Positions 54,359 through 63,455 of a DNA stretch of 64,000 nt are shown piece after piece. Numbering within the stretch: the first letter of the stretch is position 1; the number at the start of each line of letters is the position of its first letter. The DNA is from Adiantum capillus-veneris (lineage: Eukaryota; Streptophyta; Polypodiopsida; Polypodiales; Pteridaceae): positions 86,107,721 to 86,171,720 of the forward strand of contig CM043956.1 in the NCBI GenBank assembly GCA_014529385.2, given 5' to 3'. The notes beneath the pieces are model-generated. The model saw only the letters and a program-made list of their open reading frames with translations. It made no database searches and was not told the DNA's origin. Both the position numbers and the translations under genes were made by a program.

Positions 54359-56140
54359 TAGATTGGTAGCATCCTACCACAGCTCCATCATACTTATTAT
54401 TTTGCAATTGCATCCCTTGTGTCTTCGAGGTTTCCCCTTCAACCTGTGGACTAGAAAATTCAGCAAGGGTTTGCCTCTTCCTCTTGATGATGTCAATGAG
54501 CTCCTCATGGAATTCACGTTTTGCAATGCCAAGAACTTCTCCCAGAGTAAACTCAATCTTTCTATTCAATATCCTTTCCTCCAAGACTTTCTTTAAATCT
54601 GTAGCAACCTCAATATCAGATTGTAGTTTATAAGTTGGGCCTTTTGTCTTACCTTTTGTTGGCTCTTTCTTCTTTCCTATTGTAGACTCCTCCATGAGTA
54701 CTTTAGGTGGAGACGCTCCTTGTGTTGAGGGTGTTTGAGAAGGCATTGATTCGCTTCTTCCCCCACTTCTGGAAGCTCTTTTTGATGGTCCTTCATCAAC
54801 ATTATCACGTCTGCACTTCTCTTCTACAATCGCCGCATTTTGTTGGCATTTTGTAATGTAGGCATGCACTGACAATGAGTCCATTGGATCATTCCATCTT
54901 GTTTCTAGACGTATGCAATCACCTGCTTCATGTAGAATCTGTTTTGTAAGCTTTCCCTTTTTAGCTAATTGCATGACATTTGGCCAAATTTGACCATGAT
55001 GGTCACTCGTCTCTTCATCATTAAGATGCTCAATTTTTACTCCATAAGTAGCTGCCTCAACTGAAGAACTAGCACGTTAGTTGGCATATCTTCAACTAAG
55101 GTTTGCATTCCCCCCTTCCCAAAGTTAGTTCTCAAGGGTAGACCTGTCTCTCTTAAGTGGATTTTACCATCCTTAAAAAAGACAACATCTTTTGACAAAG
55201 AATCACTAGAATCATCACAATCCCTTCTTACATGGTCTGTACTATCACACCAAATACATCTATTAACAAACCCTTCTTTGGGCTGTTATCTTTTCCTATG
55301 AAGTGGCCCTGATGGTTGGCCTTTTTCTTCAAGCTTTGCAAGCTTCACCTTCAAGTCACGCATTCCCTTCACAAGCTCATCTAGCATGGACTCATCAAAC
55401 TTAGGAGCTATATAAGTAAGCTTTACCATTTTGTCAGAAGTTGAGATTGAAGGAATTGTAGTGTTTACTACCATCTTGTCCCTTCTTCTTTGTCGTTTGG
55501 CAAGCAGTGAGACAGCACCTTCAACCTCATTCCAATCCGTCTTTAGTCCTTGCTCAGCATCTTTATCTTCAAGAAGAAGCTCCAAATTTTCTTGAAACTC
55601 TTTACCTGCAGCTTGTAAGAAAAGATATGTCTTCTCTGCATCTAGTGTGGCCCTTTCTGTCCTTGTGAGTTGTGCATAGCGCCGCTCAAATTCCCTAAGT
55701 AGCTCTGTTCTTGATAGTCCTTGCTTTGGCTTGACTACTCATTCTAAGAATGTCCTTTTGGTCACTCTCTCCGAGTCCCCCATGAAATATTCCTCCTTTA
55801 AAGCTACTTTGAGTTCTTTCCAATTTCTCCCATGCCCATCTTTAATTGCCCTAACATGCTCCCTAATTTCTGGAGCAACAAATAGCTCAAAGCTTTGAAT
55901 CATCTCACCTTCTGACACACGATGCAGCTCCATCTCCTTCACATACTCACGTAAGTACTTGGTTACATCTTTGCCATTGAAGTAATCCATTCCGTTCACG
56001 ACCGCTTATATGGCCTTCGTTGCTGAAATCTCCCTTCTTTCAGTGGCATGTTGTTGTTGCATGAACATTGCAAATGCTTGAAACATTTTCATTGTTGTTG
56101 GGTCAAAATTCATACCCTGTTGCTGAACATGATCACCCAT
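54333..56140 (-). pseudogene. gag: B gag
   Basis: Start ATG 56140 (MGDHVQQQGMNFDP), 54 bases after the LTR. Frames 55999-55739 and 55585-55286 carry the capsid region: GMDYFNGKDVTKYLREYVKE, SFELFVAPEIREHVRAIKDG, EYFMGDSERVTKRTFLE, then EVEGAVSLLAKRQRRRDK. A zinc knuckle, CIWCDSTDHVRRDC, is at about 55258-55214. The 54974-54333 frame (KQILHEAGDCIRLETRWNDP, KRASRSGGRSESMPSQTPST) links gag to protease. At least three stops or shifts. Confidence 0.7.
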
Positions 56141-56171
56141 GGTTAACCACAAATTCTCACCCTGGCAGTTT

Positions 56172-56187
56172 CACCTTGGGTTCACCA
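56172..56187 (-). other. Primer binding site of B
   Basis: Minus strand TGGTGAACCCAAGGTG, 6 bases after the 5' LTR end. It is a different primer site from those of D and E/F/G. Confidence 0.55.
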
Positions 56188-56361
56188 AAAATATGTCGAG
56201 AAATTTGTGGTCTTGCCAGGAAAGCACCCGGCTTATGGCTGTGAGAGTTGTGAGAGAACTAAAAAAAAAAACTATATGAAGGAAGTAAACCATAGATGCC
56301 ATGAAGACTAGGGTTTGGAAGGAAGTGCAATCAAAGGAGCCCCACTCTTTCTCTCTTGCAC

Positions 56362-56583
56362 TCACACACACAAAGAAAGAACACAAAAGAGAGTGTCAAG
56401 GCTATGGTCATATCGTCTCATGGGTAATATGAAAGGGTTAATAGATGAGTTAATAGCATTCAATCTTGGCTGACCAAATAGTCTACGGATTGCTCTTTGG
56501 AATTGTAGTTTTGTGCTTACCATAATATATACATTTTGTCTAGTGATTGCGATTAATTGTGTGTACAAATCGTCTTGGTTCAT
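56362..56583 (-). CDS. LORF-a in B 5' LTR (C-terminus altered)
   Basis: 73 codons, MNQDDLYTQLIAITRQNVYI to RLNAINSSINPFILPMRRYD, as in the other LTR. A 24-bp deletion near 56400 then changes the end to LFCVLSLCV and extends it slightly. This is the copy that the genomic transcript of B would contain. ATG overlaps the LORF-b stop (ATGA). Confidence 0.6.
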   Translation of the reverse strand: MNQDDLYTQLIAITRQNVYIMVSTKLQFQRAIRRLFGQPRLNAINSSINPFILPMRRYDHSLDTLFCVLSLCV

Positions 56584-56798
56584 AGCAAAATAACTACGCT
56601 TACGTCAAAAGAAAAGTTATAGTCTATGAGAGGTAGTATGATGGGATCTTGTGATAGAAGTATTTCATTGAGCCTTTTTGGACCAAAGAGAAACACTATA
56701 CGTTGTTGAAAGTGTATTTTACGGCTCATCCATACGTTAATTCTAATAGATCGTACAGAGTGAAAGCGATAGAAATTATCATCATGTGGGTTATTCAT
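56580..56798 (-). CDS. LORF-b in B 5' LTR, intact
   Basis: 72 codons, MNNPHDDNFYRFHSVRSIRI, then NVWMSRKIHFQQRIVFLFGP, KRLNEILLSQ, SFDVSVVILL. At three positions (MSRK, LFGP, FDV) it is closer to the F and G forms than the 3' LTR copy is. Located between the LTR TATA box and gag. Confidence 0.65.
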   Translation of the reverse strand: MNNPHDDNFYRFHSVRSIRINVWMSRKIHFQQRIVFLFGPKRLNEILLSQDPIILPLIDYNFSFDVSVVILL

Positions 56799-57350
56799 CT
56801 AGGATAGTATGTGAGAAATGTAGGTATGAGAGAAGTGAAGAGATGAGAAGTTTCCCTTCGAAGCCCTATTCTTGCACGTAGGCAATAAGGATACTGCGGG
56901 GATGATGTACCTGTAGCAAGGAGAACCTAGAATTTGTAGAGAGGATGAATTACTAAGAATGAGAGAGATAGGTTTGGTTATGGAGATGATATTAGATATA
57001 TATATATATATGCTGGATTAGAGATGAAAAAGAAAACAACAAGAAATCAAGAAAACATCAATGTAGAACACATCTTACTTGACAAACCCTTCTGCACCAT
57101 TATTGATGGAGAGAAAAGAAGAGGGAAGAATTCAAATTTGATTGATACGCCAAGTCCACGATCTTTTTTTATTAGAGTTGATCTTCCAAGGATAGAATGC
57201 AAGAATGGCTAGTCTTCCTCTAGGAGAAAGTGTAGGCTTAGGCTTATGTTAATGGCTAAGTACAATTTGGCATTACTACTCACTCCCTCATGAATTCCTC
57301 TCATCAATGGCTTGAATGCTTGAGTGGTTTTCAAGGAAGAAAAGGTCCCC

Positions 57351-57357
57351 TTTTATA
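57351..57357 (-). promoter_or_regulatory. TATA box of B 5' LTR
   Basis: TATAAAA on the minus strand in CCTATAAAAGGGGACC. A start about 30 bases further would make a leader of about 1.2 kb that contains LORF-b, LORF-a and the PBS before gag at 56140. Confidence 0.55.
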
Positions 57358-58183
57358 GGTGAAGGGAACCCCCAAGGGTTTACACAAGAAGAGAGGAGGC
57401 AGTGTGAACAGAAATTGAAAAAGTTGGAAATGAGTTGTCCCTGCATGATGTGGGCAAACTGGGGTCCAGTATTTTGATCATATCTCCTCAACCGTGGCTC
57501 CAAATAAAAAAGAAAAAATATGGTTAGAAAATTCAGCTCATTAGCTACAATTTGCATTTTAAAATAGTTTCCCAATTCGGATTGGAACCTTGTGTAAAAA
57601 AATCATCAAAATAGGGTCCATTTCTGGCAGTAAAAGTCTTCCTGTGGTCCCCTTAGCCTAAACTTTCATTTGATTCCAAAGGACACCTCATGCCATATGA
57701 AAGCATGACATTGCTCCTTGACAAAGTTTTGTAATTATGCTTATAATAATGCATTAAAATAAGTGTATATTTGAAATCATGCCACCTAGTGTCCCACTAG
57801 GATTTGATTCCCTCCGAGTAGCTATTTAAAAAGAAATATAAGAAAAATATGAAAAATACATATAATATATATATATTGGAGTTTACCCTAGATATAGGAT
57901 CTAGCTAGGGTGTGAGATGATAATGAGATAGTAGAAATAAAGAATCAATGCTTTTTGCCCCAAGTTAAAGAGGCAAAGCTTTTGACGCTTTTCCCATAGT
58001 ATTTTTTGATGGGTAAAGTAAGGATAGGTTACCCTTGAGAAAAATAATAGGATGAGATAGAAGGCTTATTATTATACTTAAATATGCATATGTACATTAT
58101 AGGAAAGATAATTATGTATCTAAAAAATTACAAGATAGATCTTGTAGCATGCGTTCCCACTATAGACGTGTCACAACACGACA

Positions 58184-58915
58184 ACGCCCTTCTTGAAGCA
58201 AAACAGCTCCAAGGCAATCACCACAAGCGTCACATTAGACCTCAAATGTCTTTGAGAGATCTGGTAGTGTAAGCACAGGTTGAGAGAGAAGCTTTTTGTT
58301 AAGCTTTTTGAAAGCAGTGTTCTCCTTGGCAAACCATGTGTACCTAACGTTTTTCTTTGTTAGGTTATGTAATGGTCCTGCTATTAGTGAGAACTTTTCT
58401 ATGAAGCGTCTATAGTATGCGCACATACCTATAAATCTTCTTCACTCATGAAGATTCCTTGGTTTAGGCCATCCTTTTATTACCTCTAACTTTGATGGAT
58501 CCATTTGGATGCCATCTTGAGAGATGATGTGACCTAAATACTGAATCTCTTGTAAGAAAAATTCACTTTTCTTTCGATTAACATAAAGTTTATTCTCTCT
58601 TAGAAGTTGAAATATTACCTAGACGTGTCGCTGTCTAATGAATTAGAGTAGATGATGATATCATCAAGAACACTCCATTAAAGGTTCAGTGAGGCCTGAA
58701 TAGCTTCTCCATCAAGGGGTTGAATGTGGCTGGCGCATTGGTCAAGCCAAAAGGCATGACAATGTATTCGTAAAGACCAAATGTAGTGCAAAATTACAAT
58801 GTCTTGATCAACTATCCTTATTTGATGATAGCCACTTTTTAGGTCAATCTTATTGAAGTAGGTCACGATCCTTGTAGCTTATCAAATAGGTCTTGTACCC
58901 GTGGAAGGAGAAAAC
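58184..58915 (-). pseudogene. pol: Element A pol, RT and start of RNase H (right of insertion B)
   Basis: On the minus strand: LPRVQDLFDKLQ (about 58890), YFNKIDLKSGYHQIRIVDQD (58866), a degraded palm, then MCAYYRRFIEKFSLIAGPLH, LTKKNVRYTWFAKENTAFKK, LTLPDLSKTFEV (58426-58235). After a stop it continues to CDACGDCLGAVLLQEG, where B is inserted. This is an ordinary gypsy RT thumb and RNase H start. Upstream of about 58915 the homology ends abruptly; gag and protease of A are missing here. Confidence 0.75.
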
Positions 58916-59038
58916 CATACACCGAGCGAATAAAACTAAGCATGGTATTTTTTCGAGCGAAAGTAGGGAGAACTATAACACAAAAAAGCTCTACCATAAG
59001 GCCAAGTGCAACCAGTCCAACAAACGGTCAATCCATAG
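58916..59038. other. Junction segment between element A and inverted LTR fragment
   Basis: About 120 bp without recognisable coding or repeat identity. It separates the truncated pol of A from the LTR fragment. Confidence 0.4.
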
Positions 59039-59481
59039 TGAGGGCAAGCTTTTTGAAATGGGGACTCTAAACCCAAACCAATGGGCCTACCCTCACAAAA
59101 TGTTCGTAAAGAGGTACGCACACTACTTGGGGCAACCACCTTCTTTTGGGAGTGGAGAAGGAAACCAATCAAAATAACACTTGCACTCACCCACTCAAGC
59201 AACACACTTTGAAAACCCCATTACTCTCTATACACTTTGGACACTTGAACACCATCAACGATTATGCAACCCAATGCCGTGCATCAAATGAAATATGCAA
59301 TTTGTGGAATAGGATTCACCTTCTCCCCATAAGAATACCCCTAATACATCCAAACTCCTCCTCTCTCAAGCACTCATCAAAAAAATCATGCACACAAGAC
59401 TTGTCTCTCAAACACACAAGAGAATAATTTACATCAAACTAACACAGTTTGCATAGAGAGCTCATCTCCATCTATGCAATG
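59039..59481 (-). repeat. LTR fragment of the G/H family, minus strand
   Basis: It starts TGAGGGCAAGCTTTTTG and is the near-perfect inverted counterpart of 61099-61534. It represents the 3' 440 bp of an LTR, cut off at about 59481. The 94-codon frame at 59146-59427 is the mirror of one at 61198-61611; both are LTR sequence, not genes. Confidence 0.75.
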
Positions 59482-59981
59482 TCGTTGAGTGGCATAAAAT
59501 GCTAACCATCTTTTTGCAACATTTCTCAGCCTACTCAACATCCTCTTCCTCATATGTGTATATATTTTTCTACGCTATTAAGTTATCTAGAGTAAATTCC
59601 CCCTCTTCGTTTAACCTTTGTGGCAACACATACATTGTACTCTTCCCAAAAATGTCACCTTAGTCATATATTTATATTACCACCCTTTTCTTTTTGCTTT
59701 GTAAATAAAAGTAAGCATACAATAACCAACTATCTACCCCCAAACTTTCTTACCTCTTGTGAATTAGTAGTAGAAAAATAATATATCCATCTTCCATCCC
59801 ATATAGGTAAATTACCATGGAAATCAGCTCTCCACTTGTCTTTACCAAAGATTATGGTCCATCTCTACAAGTCTTCTATGCCCCCTACATAAGTGGTCCA
59901 ATATCTCTTAAGAATATACATATAGTTTTCCTCCTTTCAAAAAGAATCCAATTGTATATTCTTTTCACAAGCAAAGAATAT
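59482..59981. other. AT-rich spacer, nothing recognised
   Basis: Contains tatatatttttctacgc-like and poly-pyrimidine stretches. Short frames only. It forms the left part of the loop between the inverted LTR copies. Confidence 0.4.
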
Positions 59982-61534
59982 TGGGCCCTCTTCTATTTGT
60001 TTAAGCATCATAGCCTTTTGAAAAAGCATGATTCCCCTTGGATGCATACAAGCAAAGGGCCCATACAAGAAGACTTGGAAGCAAAAGGTTCCCTACCCTA
60101 GTGTGGACCTTCCAAACCGAATTCCTTGGTGCATGTGCATGAAGAATAGTCCAAATTCATATCAAACATGTTCAGAAGGTCAAATTTGCCTTTTGAAGCA
60201 TGTCATTCCGAGCTACAGGTAAAACGTTATGGTCAAAATAGTGTAAATCTGTCAGATTCGCAGCAAAAGGGAACTGTAAATCAAGTAAATCAAGAGAGTG
60301 AAATCTTATTTTTCCCCTACTCATCTTCTAGAAGAGCAATGAGTGTTCAAGGTCACTTGCATGTGATGGGACCAACCTAAAGATGCTTTCTAAATGCCAA
60401 GACAGACAAGTTGAGATACCCCGCAGGAGCCACCCGTAGGCCCTTATGGTGGGGCCCACCTATATATGCACCCCTATGGATCCTTCATGCTCTAAAATGA
60501 TATTTTTGGTGAAAAAATAGTCCCTTTTATGTCCAATATTCAATGAGTGGTCAAAGGACACTTAATTAGGGCTAATCACTCACCCTAATTAAGTGTAGCA
60601 TAATCCCACTCCTACACAACTATAAATAGCCCCTTGGAGAGACTCAAGGACACACACCTATATTTTCAACTTCATGTTGTTTCTTGATCAATAGTAGAGA
60701 AAACCCCAACTCTCCCTCTTTCACATCCTCCCTCCTAACCCTCGTCTTTTGGAGGAAGTGCAACTCTATTCTCCACTCTTTCCATTCTACAATCTCTTAC
60801 TCCATCAACCCAATAAATCATTTGTAGCACCTCAATAACTTGTAAATACATCATGTTAGTGATCACTAAATCATCTTCAAAACTTTCAAGTGTCGCAATT
60901 CGTGATGGTTATCCAACGTCTATCCTCCCCTTAAAAGGCGTGCAAGAAATCAAGTAAGTGTTCTATTGTCAATTTACCATTGGTTTGTTTGTCCACACTT
61001 ATTCAATTTGGTCTAAAGAAATTTCTCACTTCAACTCTCTTTTGCTTCGTTACATATGCATGTGGCTACCTCTCATGGTGATTTTATTTGTGTCACTGCA
61101 TTGCATAGATGGAGATGAGCTCTCTATGCAAAGTGTGTTAGTTTGTAAGTGATTCTCTTGTGTGTTTGAGAGGCAAGTCTTGTGCGCATGTTTTTTTTTA
61201 TGAGTGCTTGAGAGAGGAGTTTGGATGTATTATGGGTATTCTTATGGGGAGAAGGTGAATGCTATTCCACAAATTGCATATTTCATTTGATGCACGGCAT
61301 TGGGTTGCATAATCGTTGATGGTGTTCAAGTGTCCAAAGTGTATATAGAGTAAGGGGGTTTTCAAAGTGTGTTGCTTGAGTGAGTGAGTGCAAGTGTTAT
61401 TTTGATTGGTTTCCTTCTCCACTCCCAAAAGAAGGTGGTGCCCCAAGTAGTGTGCATACCTCTTTACGAACATTTTGTGAGGGTAGGCCCATTGGTTTGG
61501 GTTTAGAGGCCCCATTTCAAAAAGCTCGCCCTCA
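59982..61534 (+). repeat. 5' LTR of G
   Basis: Starts about 59982 (TGGGCCCTC; judged from where similarity with H begins) and ends CTCGCCCTCA just before the PBS. TATA box 60621-60629. A short hairpin, TTGCATAGATGG with CTCTCTATGCAA, lies at about 61101-61131 and is conserved in H and the inverted fragment. Confidence 0.65.
60621..60629 (+). promoter_or_regulatory. TATA box of G LTR
   Basis: TATAAATAG in 'cacaactataaatagcccc'. Position and context fit the minus-strand TATA of H. Confidence 0.6.
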
Positions 61535-61539
61535 TAAAG

Positions 61540-61551
61540 TGGTGCCCCCAC
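61540..61551 (+). other. Primer binding site of G
   Basis: TGGTGCCCCCAC, identical to the F site, 5 bases after the LTR end. Confidence 0.7.
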
Positions 61552-61588
61552 TGAGGAACATATTTCCAAGTTACCTTCAAATTTTTTA

Positions 61589-61804
61589 GTGATGAACAAT
61601 GGAGTTCCCATCTATCCATTTCATTTTGCACAACACATTAGAGTAAATGTTCACATAGATAGAAAAGTCTTTTTCCAGCAACGCATTGTTTTTATGTTTG
61701 GTGCAGAAAGACTTAGAGAAATATTGGCATCACCCAATCCAATTATACTTCCAATCATCAATTATGAAACTTCTTTTGATGTTCACATTTTCATTTTGTT
61801 TTAA
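61589..61804 (+). CDS. LORF-b of G, intact small leader ORF
   Basis: 71 codons; two adjacent ATGs (61589, 61592). It reads MNNGVPIYPFHFAQHIRVNV, RKVFFQQRIVFMFGAERLRE, ILASPNPIILPIINYETSFD, VHIFILF. Closely similar to F LORF-b over its whole length, and more distantly to the B LORF-b. 38 bases after the PBS. Basic centre, hydrophobic C-terminus, no Cys, no signal peptide. Function unknown; could be a regulatory uORF or a small accessory protein. Confidence 0.7.
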   Translation: MMNNGVPIYPFHFAQHIRVNVHIDRKVFFQQRIVFMFGAERLREILASPNPIILPIINYETSFDVHIFILF

Positions 61805-61887
61805 AGGCAGGAACAGGGAGTGGTGAAGGGGTGCTCAAGGGCAATAGGAAGGAACGAGGTCTTCAAACCAACAACGAGGAGTAGCAC

Positions 61888-62130
61888 ATGAATCACGATC
61901 AAAACAATGAATCTTTTAGGCCTATTGCTCGGCAATCCATTCATATAATCATTGCAACTAGGTTTAGGTTTCAAACTATCATAAGGAGGATATTTGGATC
62001 CACTCGCCTCAATGAAATCAATGCTTCAATTAATCCATTTATTCTACCTATGATAAAGTACGAATTAACAATGGATGTGTACATCTTCATAATCAGATTT
62101 ATAGTGTCAACAATCTTGTGTGGCCCGTAA
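61888..62130 (+). CDS. LORF-a of G, intact small leader ORF
   Basis: 80 codons, MNHDQNNESFRPIARQSIHI, IIATRFRFQTIIRRIFGSTR, LNEINASINPFILPMIKYEL, TMDVYIFIIRF and an extra tail of about 10 residues. The matching F copies are broken, and the B copies are intact. Order here is b then a, as in B and opposite to F. The stop lies 47 bases before the gag ATG at 62178. Confidence 0.7.
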   Translation: MNHDQNNESFRPIARQSIHIIIATRFRFQTIIRRIFGSTRLNEINASINPFILPMIKYELTMDVYIFIIRFIVSTILCGP

Positions 62131-62177
62131 GAGAAAAGTTTCTTTAAAAAAAAGAAATTTCAAAAAGTCGAAACAAA

Positions 62178-63455
62178 ATGTCAAGTTCTTTTCCCACGTT
62201 CTATGCAAGAAGTGGGGAAGATGCGCAAGAGTTTCTTGACAACTTGGAGATGGCACATCTCATATCTGGGAGAGATGAAGAGGAAGTAAAGCTACGAGCC
62301 TTCCCGTTGGTTCTAAAAGCAGAAGCTAAAGCATCGTATGAGACCTTGCAAACCCAAATCAAGTCCAATTGGGAGAGACTGCGAGCTAGCTTCCTCTCCA
62401 AGTTCGGGCAAGGTGATACTTCTGAAGGACTATGGAAATGTCTTATTGGACATAAGCAGGTATCACTTGAAGACTATCCCTCTTATGAAGCAACCTTTGT
62501 CAATCTATGGGGTAAGTGGGAGGCTACATTAGAAAATCATGGTGGTGCACCTAACTTTCTAAAAAAAGAGAGATTCATGGTTGGCTTGTATCCACTTTTA
62601 AAGGCTAAAGTAGAGCTAAAATTCCCATCCACCTTCGAAGAAGCACGTGAGGTAGCCATCATCAAGTTTAGAAAACTACACTTCCAAGCACATAGAGCAA
62701 GGGGTTTGAATGAACTGAGTGAGAGGGAGTCTTCACAAACCATGGAAGCACCAATTAGGGCCCCTCTTGCACAATCTTCACAAATAGGAGATAACTCTCA
62801 ACAAGAGGTTTTACAAAGGCTAACTCAACAGCTTAAGAACCTCACTCTGAATCTAGTACAGGGCCTACCTCAACAACGACAACGAAGAGAAGGGAATCGC
62901 AATCAACGAAGACAAGCTCAAGATTTGCGATGTTGGAATTGCAATGAAATGGGCCATGGCATGTACAATTTTCCACATCCAAGGCGACTTTCGGGAGACA
63001 TATATCCCCCCAGACCGCCTCCTCTCATTGTGCAGCAAGAACTAGCTCAAGGCCCACAAATCCTTCGTCGACCACCACCACCAGCAAATATACCTCCCAT
63101 CCCACATAATGAGGAAGAAAGAGGCGTCAACATCATCAAGCTAGAAGAGGTAATAGATGAGCATACTCTAAACTTTAATGTTATGCCGGCAGAAAAACGC
63201 ACAAGAGCACATGATAGGGATGAAGACATGAGAAGTGAAGGAACAAATTCAGCCAGAAGGGACAATAAGAAGAAGTCAAAGATGGAAGAAGCTGAAAGTA
63301 GCAGGAAGAAAAGATCAAGGAGAAGGGAAATTGGTATCAGTATCAACGACTTCCCATTGGGAAAGGAGCTAGAGCCCTACAACATCCTCGAGGATTTACA
63401 AACCCAAAAGCCAAACATTCATGGCCTCAACTTCTACACCTATCAGCCAAAGTAA
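62178..63455 (+). CDS. gag: G gag polyprotein (425 aa, frame break near end)
   Basis: Start ATG 62178 (MSSSFPTFYARSGEDAQEFL). The capsid domain covers residues 10-175: DNLEMAHLISGRDEEEVKLR, SYETLQTQIKSNWERLRASF, FLKKERFMVGLYPLLKAKVE. The zinc knuckle reads CWNCNEMGHGMYNF, with Phe in place of the last Cys, so CCHC is incomplete. A proline-rich and basic linker follows (RRPPPPANIPPIPHNEEERG). The final residues after about 63418 are out of phase with the family block (WPQLLHLSAKVRRQW is readable in another frame). The true polyprotein would continue into the protease. Confidence 0.8.
   Translation: MSSSFPTFYARSGEDAQEFLDNLEMAHLISGRDEEEVKLRAFPLVLKAEAKASYETLQTQIKSNWERLRASFLSKFGQGDTSEGLWKCLIGHKQVSLEDYPSYEATFVNLWGKWEATLENHGGAPNFLKKERFMVGLYPLLKAKVELKFPSTFEEAREVAIIKFRKLHFQAHRARGLNELSERESSQTMEAPIRAPLAQSSQIGDNSQQEVLQRLTQQLKNLTLNLVQGLPQQRQRREGNRNQRRQAQDLRCWNCNEMGHGMYNFPHPRRLSGDIYPPRPPPLIVQQELAQGPQILRRPPPPANIPPIPHNEEERGVNIIKLEEVIDEHTLNFNVMPAEKRTRAHDRDEDMRSEGTNSARRDNKKKSKMEEAESSRKKRSRRREIGISINDFPLGKELEPYNILEDLQTQKPNIHGLNFYTYQPK

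Larger units (their letters stand above)
33964..58183 (-). mobile_element. Element B: Ty3/gypsy LTR retrotransposon, minus strand, split by CACTA C
   Basis: The LTRs are 56194-58183 (5') and 33964-35973 (3'), starting TGTCGTGTTGTGACAC and ending TTTCTCGACA in element orientation. Gag, protease, RT and the first part of RNase H lie at 56140-52023. The rest of RNase H and integrase lie at 37670-35950. The 14.35-kb between them is CACTA element C. B sits inside element A's pol. A clean target duplication is not seen at its ends (gtgc on the left, acgc on the right). Both LTRs carry the LORF pair. Gag and pol have scattered stops. Confidence 0.85.
56194..58183 (-). repeat. 5' LTR of B
   Basis: 1990 bp, TGTCGTGTTGTGACAC to TTTCTCGACA on the minus strand. 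TATA box 57357-57351. Carries the LORF pair. It differs from the 3' LTR by scattered substitutions and small indels, among them 24 bases lost in LORF-a. Confidence 0.85.

Noticed and set aside
59146-59427. Conserved gene shared by 59.1 kb and 61.2-61.6 kb
   Set aside because: The protein match is only the inverted LTR repeat read in corresponding frames.
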